Shown here: positions 31,569-33,329 of the stretch, in pieces
Numbering within the stretch: position 1 is the first letter of the stretch
Layout: the number at the start of each line of letters is the position of its first letter
Assembly (NCBI GenBank): GCA_021793515.1
Contig: JAJYSP010000027.1
Location: 1-33,329 of the forward strand
Source: Actinomycetes bacterium
GTDB lineage: Bacteria > Actinomycetota > Acidimicrobiia > Acidimicrobiales > RAAP-2
Reading direction: 5' to 3'
Length of the DNA: 33,329 nt
Position numbers and translations under genes: made by a program
The notes under the pieces: generated by a model
The model's input: only the letters and a program-made list of their open reading frames with translations
The model's database searches: none
What the model was told of the DNA's origin: nothing

Positions 31569-33293
31569 TCAAACCGGCACCACCGCACAGGCACAGCCTG
31601 CGTGCAGCGGTGGGTGCGCGGACCCGCTCGGGAACCGCTGGCCGGCTATACGCTCGCCGGCGGCGGCGTCGAGCGCGCACGCGTCACAGGGCAGGTCGTG
31701 GGGTGACGGCAGGAACCGCACGGGTCGACCAGTCGATGCGGCCAGCACGCCGATGTGGAAGGCCCGACGAGCGGCGTCGGTGCACAGGCGCTCCACGCGC
31801 GCACCCCGCCATTCCTTGTACGCCATGTTCACCCGGTCCTGACCGTCGCCGTTCCCGTCGGCGAGGATGCGCTTGCGCAGCGCCAGCACGATCGTGACCG
31901 CGAGGTCCGCCGAGACGTCCTGGAGCTCCTGGCGGTCCACCGGACCACCGTTCGCACCGCTCTCGTCGAAGGCGAACTGGGCGCCGGCGGCGGCGGCGTC
32001 GGCCAACGCGTCAAAGGCGGCCTCGGCGTAGCGGGCCCGCTGGGCGTGCTCGTCCTCGAGCTCGGTCGTGATCGCACCCTTCACGCTGCGCAACCGGTCG
32101 AGCATCACGTTCTGATCGTCCTGGAGGACGCGCTTGACCTTGCGGGTCAGCACCGCGAGGGACTCCTCGATCGCACCGTCGCGGCGCTTGAAGAGCTCGT
32201 CGGTCGGCGTCGCGGGCTTGGCGGGCGCGGCGCGGCGCGGCGGCGGCGGCGCGGTCGCGCCCCGCTCTTCCAGGGTGGCCTTGCGCAGTCGCGCGAAGAT
32301 CTCGTTGACGACGTCGGTGCCCGTCGGGTCCTCGGCCTCAACGGTCCCGTCGGGAACCGCGGGCGCTGGACGGTTCCGTGTCTTTTGGCCGTCGCCTGGC
32401 GCCGGGGCCAATGGCGGGGCCGGAGGTGGAGTGGGGGCCGGTGGTGGAGCGGGACTCGGGACCTCGACGAGGGTGACCTCCGCGTCGGGCACCTCGCGAA
32501 GCGGGGTGCCCGCGAGCAGTTCTTCCTCGGTGGGCTCGGGCGGCGCCGGACGCAGTCGCAGCGCATCGAGCGCCGCCGCGCGGGCGGCCTCGTCGCTGCT
32601 GTTGAGGCCGTTCAACATGACCTCGAGCTGGTCGCGAACGGCACTCACGTGACCGGTCAGCGTGTCGCGGGCCACGCGCAGCTGCTCGATCTGAATGTGC
32701 AGGGCCTTGCGCTTGACCGCCAAGTCGTTGAGCACCGTCTTGCGCGCGGCGTTCGCCTGCTCGACGATGGCCCGTCCCTGTTCGCGGGCGCGGTCGAGCA
32801 CGACACCGGCGTTCAGCTTCGCCGACTCGATAAGTCGCTCGGCGCCGAGACGGGCGTCGTGGTCGATGGTGGTCGCGGTCGACTCGGCCTCGCTGATGAT
32901 CGACGTCGCGCGCTCCTGGGCCTCGATCAGGTGGGCCGCACCCCGTTGCTGGGCGTCGGCGAAGATCTGCGCGCTGCGCTCCTGGGCCTCGGCCGTCACC
33001 CGGCCGGCCTCCTCGTGCGCGGAGCGCAGAATCGCCGCACTCTGGGTCCCGAGCGCGCTCGCGAGGGTCGCCTCGTCGATCGTCGGGTTGGCCGCTCGGC
33101 GCAGGGCCTCGGCAAGTTGGTCTTGGAGCTCGCGGATCTTGTGCTCCAGGTGACCCATCTCGCGGGCCACCGCCTCGAGGTGGAGCCGTACCTCTTGCGG
33201 GTCTAGACCGCCCTTGCGGATCGTCGAAAAGTTCGACCGGACGATCTCCGTCGACGATTGACGCGTGGTGGAGAGGATTCGGCGTTCATCCAT
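31569..33293 (-). CDS. DivIVA-like coiled-coil protein with C-terminal Cys/His (MuF/gp7-like) motif
   Basis: A 574-residue cytoplasmic protein. Residues about 1-70 resemble a DivIVA/Wag31-type N-terminus (FSTIRKGGLDPQEVRLHLEA, then a helical stretch). About 70-240 is a long Ala/Glu/Arg-rich coiled coil. About 275-345 is Pro/Ala-rich and disordered. About 350-520 is helical. The last 42 residues hold C536-x2-C539, H560, H564, C567 and C569 in the order CxxC ... HPPLHxGCxC. That tail resembles the closing motif of phage SPP1 gp7/Mu gpF head-morphogenesis domains (PPLHPNCRC type) and suggests metal binding. DivIVA proteins guide polar growth and division; the role of this fusion is unknown. ATG 33293 has GAGGA directly before it, an unusually short spacing. 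Confidence 0.75.
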   Translation of the reverse strand: MDERRILSTTRQSSTEIVRSNFSTIRKGGLDPQEVRLHLEAVAREMGHLEHKIRELQDQLAEALRRAANPTIDEATLASALGTQSAAILRSAHEEAGRVTAEAQERSAQIFADAQQRGAAHLIEAQERATSIISEAESTATTIDHDARLGAERLIESAKLNAGVVLDRAREQGRAIVEQANAARKTVLNDLAVKRKALHIQIEQLRVARDTLTGHVSAVRDQLEVMLNGLNSSDEAARAAALDALRLRPAPPEPTEEELLAGTPLREVPDAEVTLVEVPSPAPPPAPTPPPAPPLAPAPGDGQKTRNRPAPAVPDGTVEAEDPTGTDVVNEIFARLRKATLEERGATAPPPPRRAAPAKPATPTDELFKRRDGAIEESLAVLTRKVKRVLQDDQNVMLDRLRSVKGAITTELEDEHAQRARYAEAAFDALADAAAAGAQFAFDESGANGGPVDRQELQDVSADLAVTIVLALRKRILADGNGDGQDRVNMAYKEWRGARVERLCTDAARRAFHIGVLAASTGRPVRFLPSPHDLPCDACALDAAAGERIAGQRFPSGSAHPPLHAGCACAVVPV

Positions 33294-33329
33294 TCCTCAA
33301 AGACTACGACGTGGCGCGACAAATTACGG

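Noticed and set aside
31755-33206. Long plus-strand open frame (483 codons) opposite the DivIVA-like gene
   Set aside because: Arg/Gly/Val/Leu-rich antisense frame without domain features; the minus-strand frame has coherent coiled-coil and Cys/His motifs.

Overview
The window is a piece of a high-GC Gram-positive-type chromosome, most likely an actinobacterium. An Acidimicrobiia-like lineage is my guess, made from gene content alone and not tested. Supporting signs are many GTG starts, strong GGAGG-type ribosome sites, a GT20 OtsA beside a GH15 hydrolase, GAF-ANTAR proteins, a UPF0182 membrane protein and a DivIVA-type coiled-coil protein. By eye the left 12.5 kb is clearly less GC-rich than the rest.

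Left part (1-12.6 kb): a HAD-IIA phosphatase, trehalose-6-phosphate synthase (otsA), a GH15 glucoamylase/trehalase, a PAS-GAF-PAS-GGDEF-EAL protein, an orphan ribbon-helix-helix antitoxin-like ORF, two tandem GAF-ANTAR regulators, a MazEF-type toxin-antitoxin pair and an initiator tRNA-fMet with a strong terminator hairpin. The end of the tRNA plus its terminator has an ungapped, imperfect 68-bp second copy 1.1 kb away. MazEF lies between the two copies.

Central part (12.6-27.9 kb): a hydroxyproline-utilisation island. On the plus strand are an enolase-superfamily enzyme resembling cis-3-hydroxy-L-proline dehydratase, a proline-racemase-superfamily enzyme resembling trans-3-hydroxyproline dehydratase but with a Cys/Cys catalytic pair, and a delta1-pyrroline-2-carboxylate reductase. 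This branch would turn 3-hydroxyprolines into L-proline. Converging on it from the minus strand is a long unit: ABC transporter livKHMGF, a GntR/FCD regulator, a three-subunit D-hydroxyproline dehydrogenase (DadA-like, [2Fe-2S] and FAD/BFD subunits), a DapA-family pyrroline-4-hydroxy-2-carboxylate deaminase, 4-hydroxyproline 2-epimerase and 2-oxoglutarate semialdehyde dehydrogenase. This branch would turn trans-4-hydroxy-L-proline into 2-oxoglutarate. A related palindromic motif (core near AACATGTT) occurs upstream of the plus-strand operon, between gntR and the dehydrogenase genes, and upstream of livK. It is a candidate operator joining both branches under one regulator.

Right part (28-33.3 kb): a DinB-like metal-dependent protein, a large UPF0182 membrane protein, and a DivIVA-like coiled-coil protein. 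The last ends in a Cys/His motif resembling the tail of phage MuF/gp7 head-morphogenesis proteins, the least explained protein in the window.
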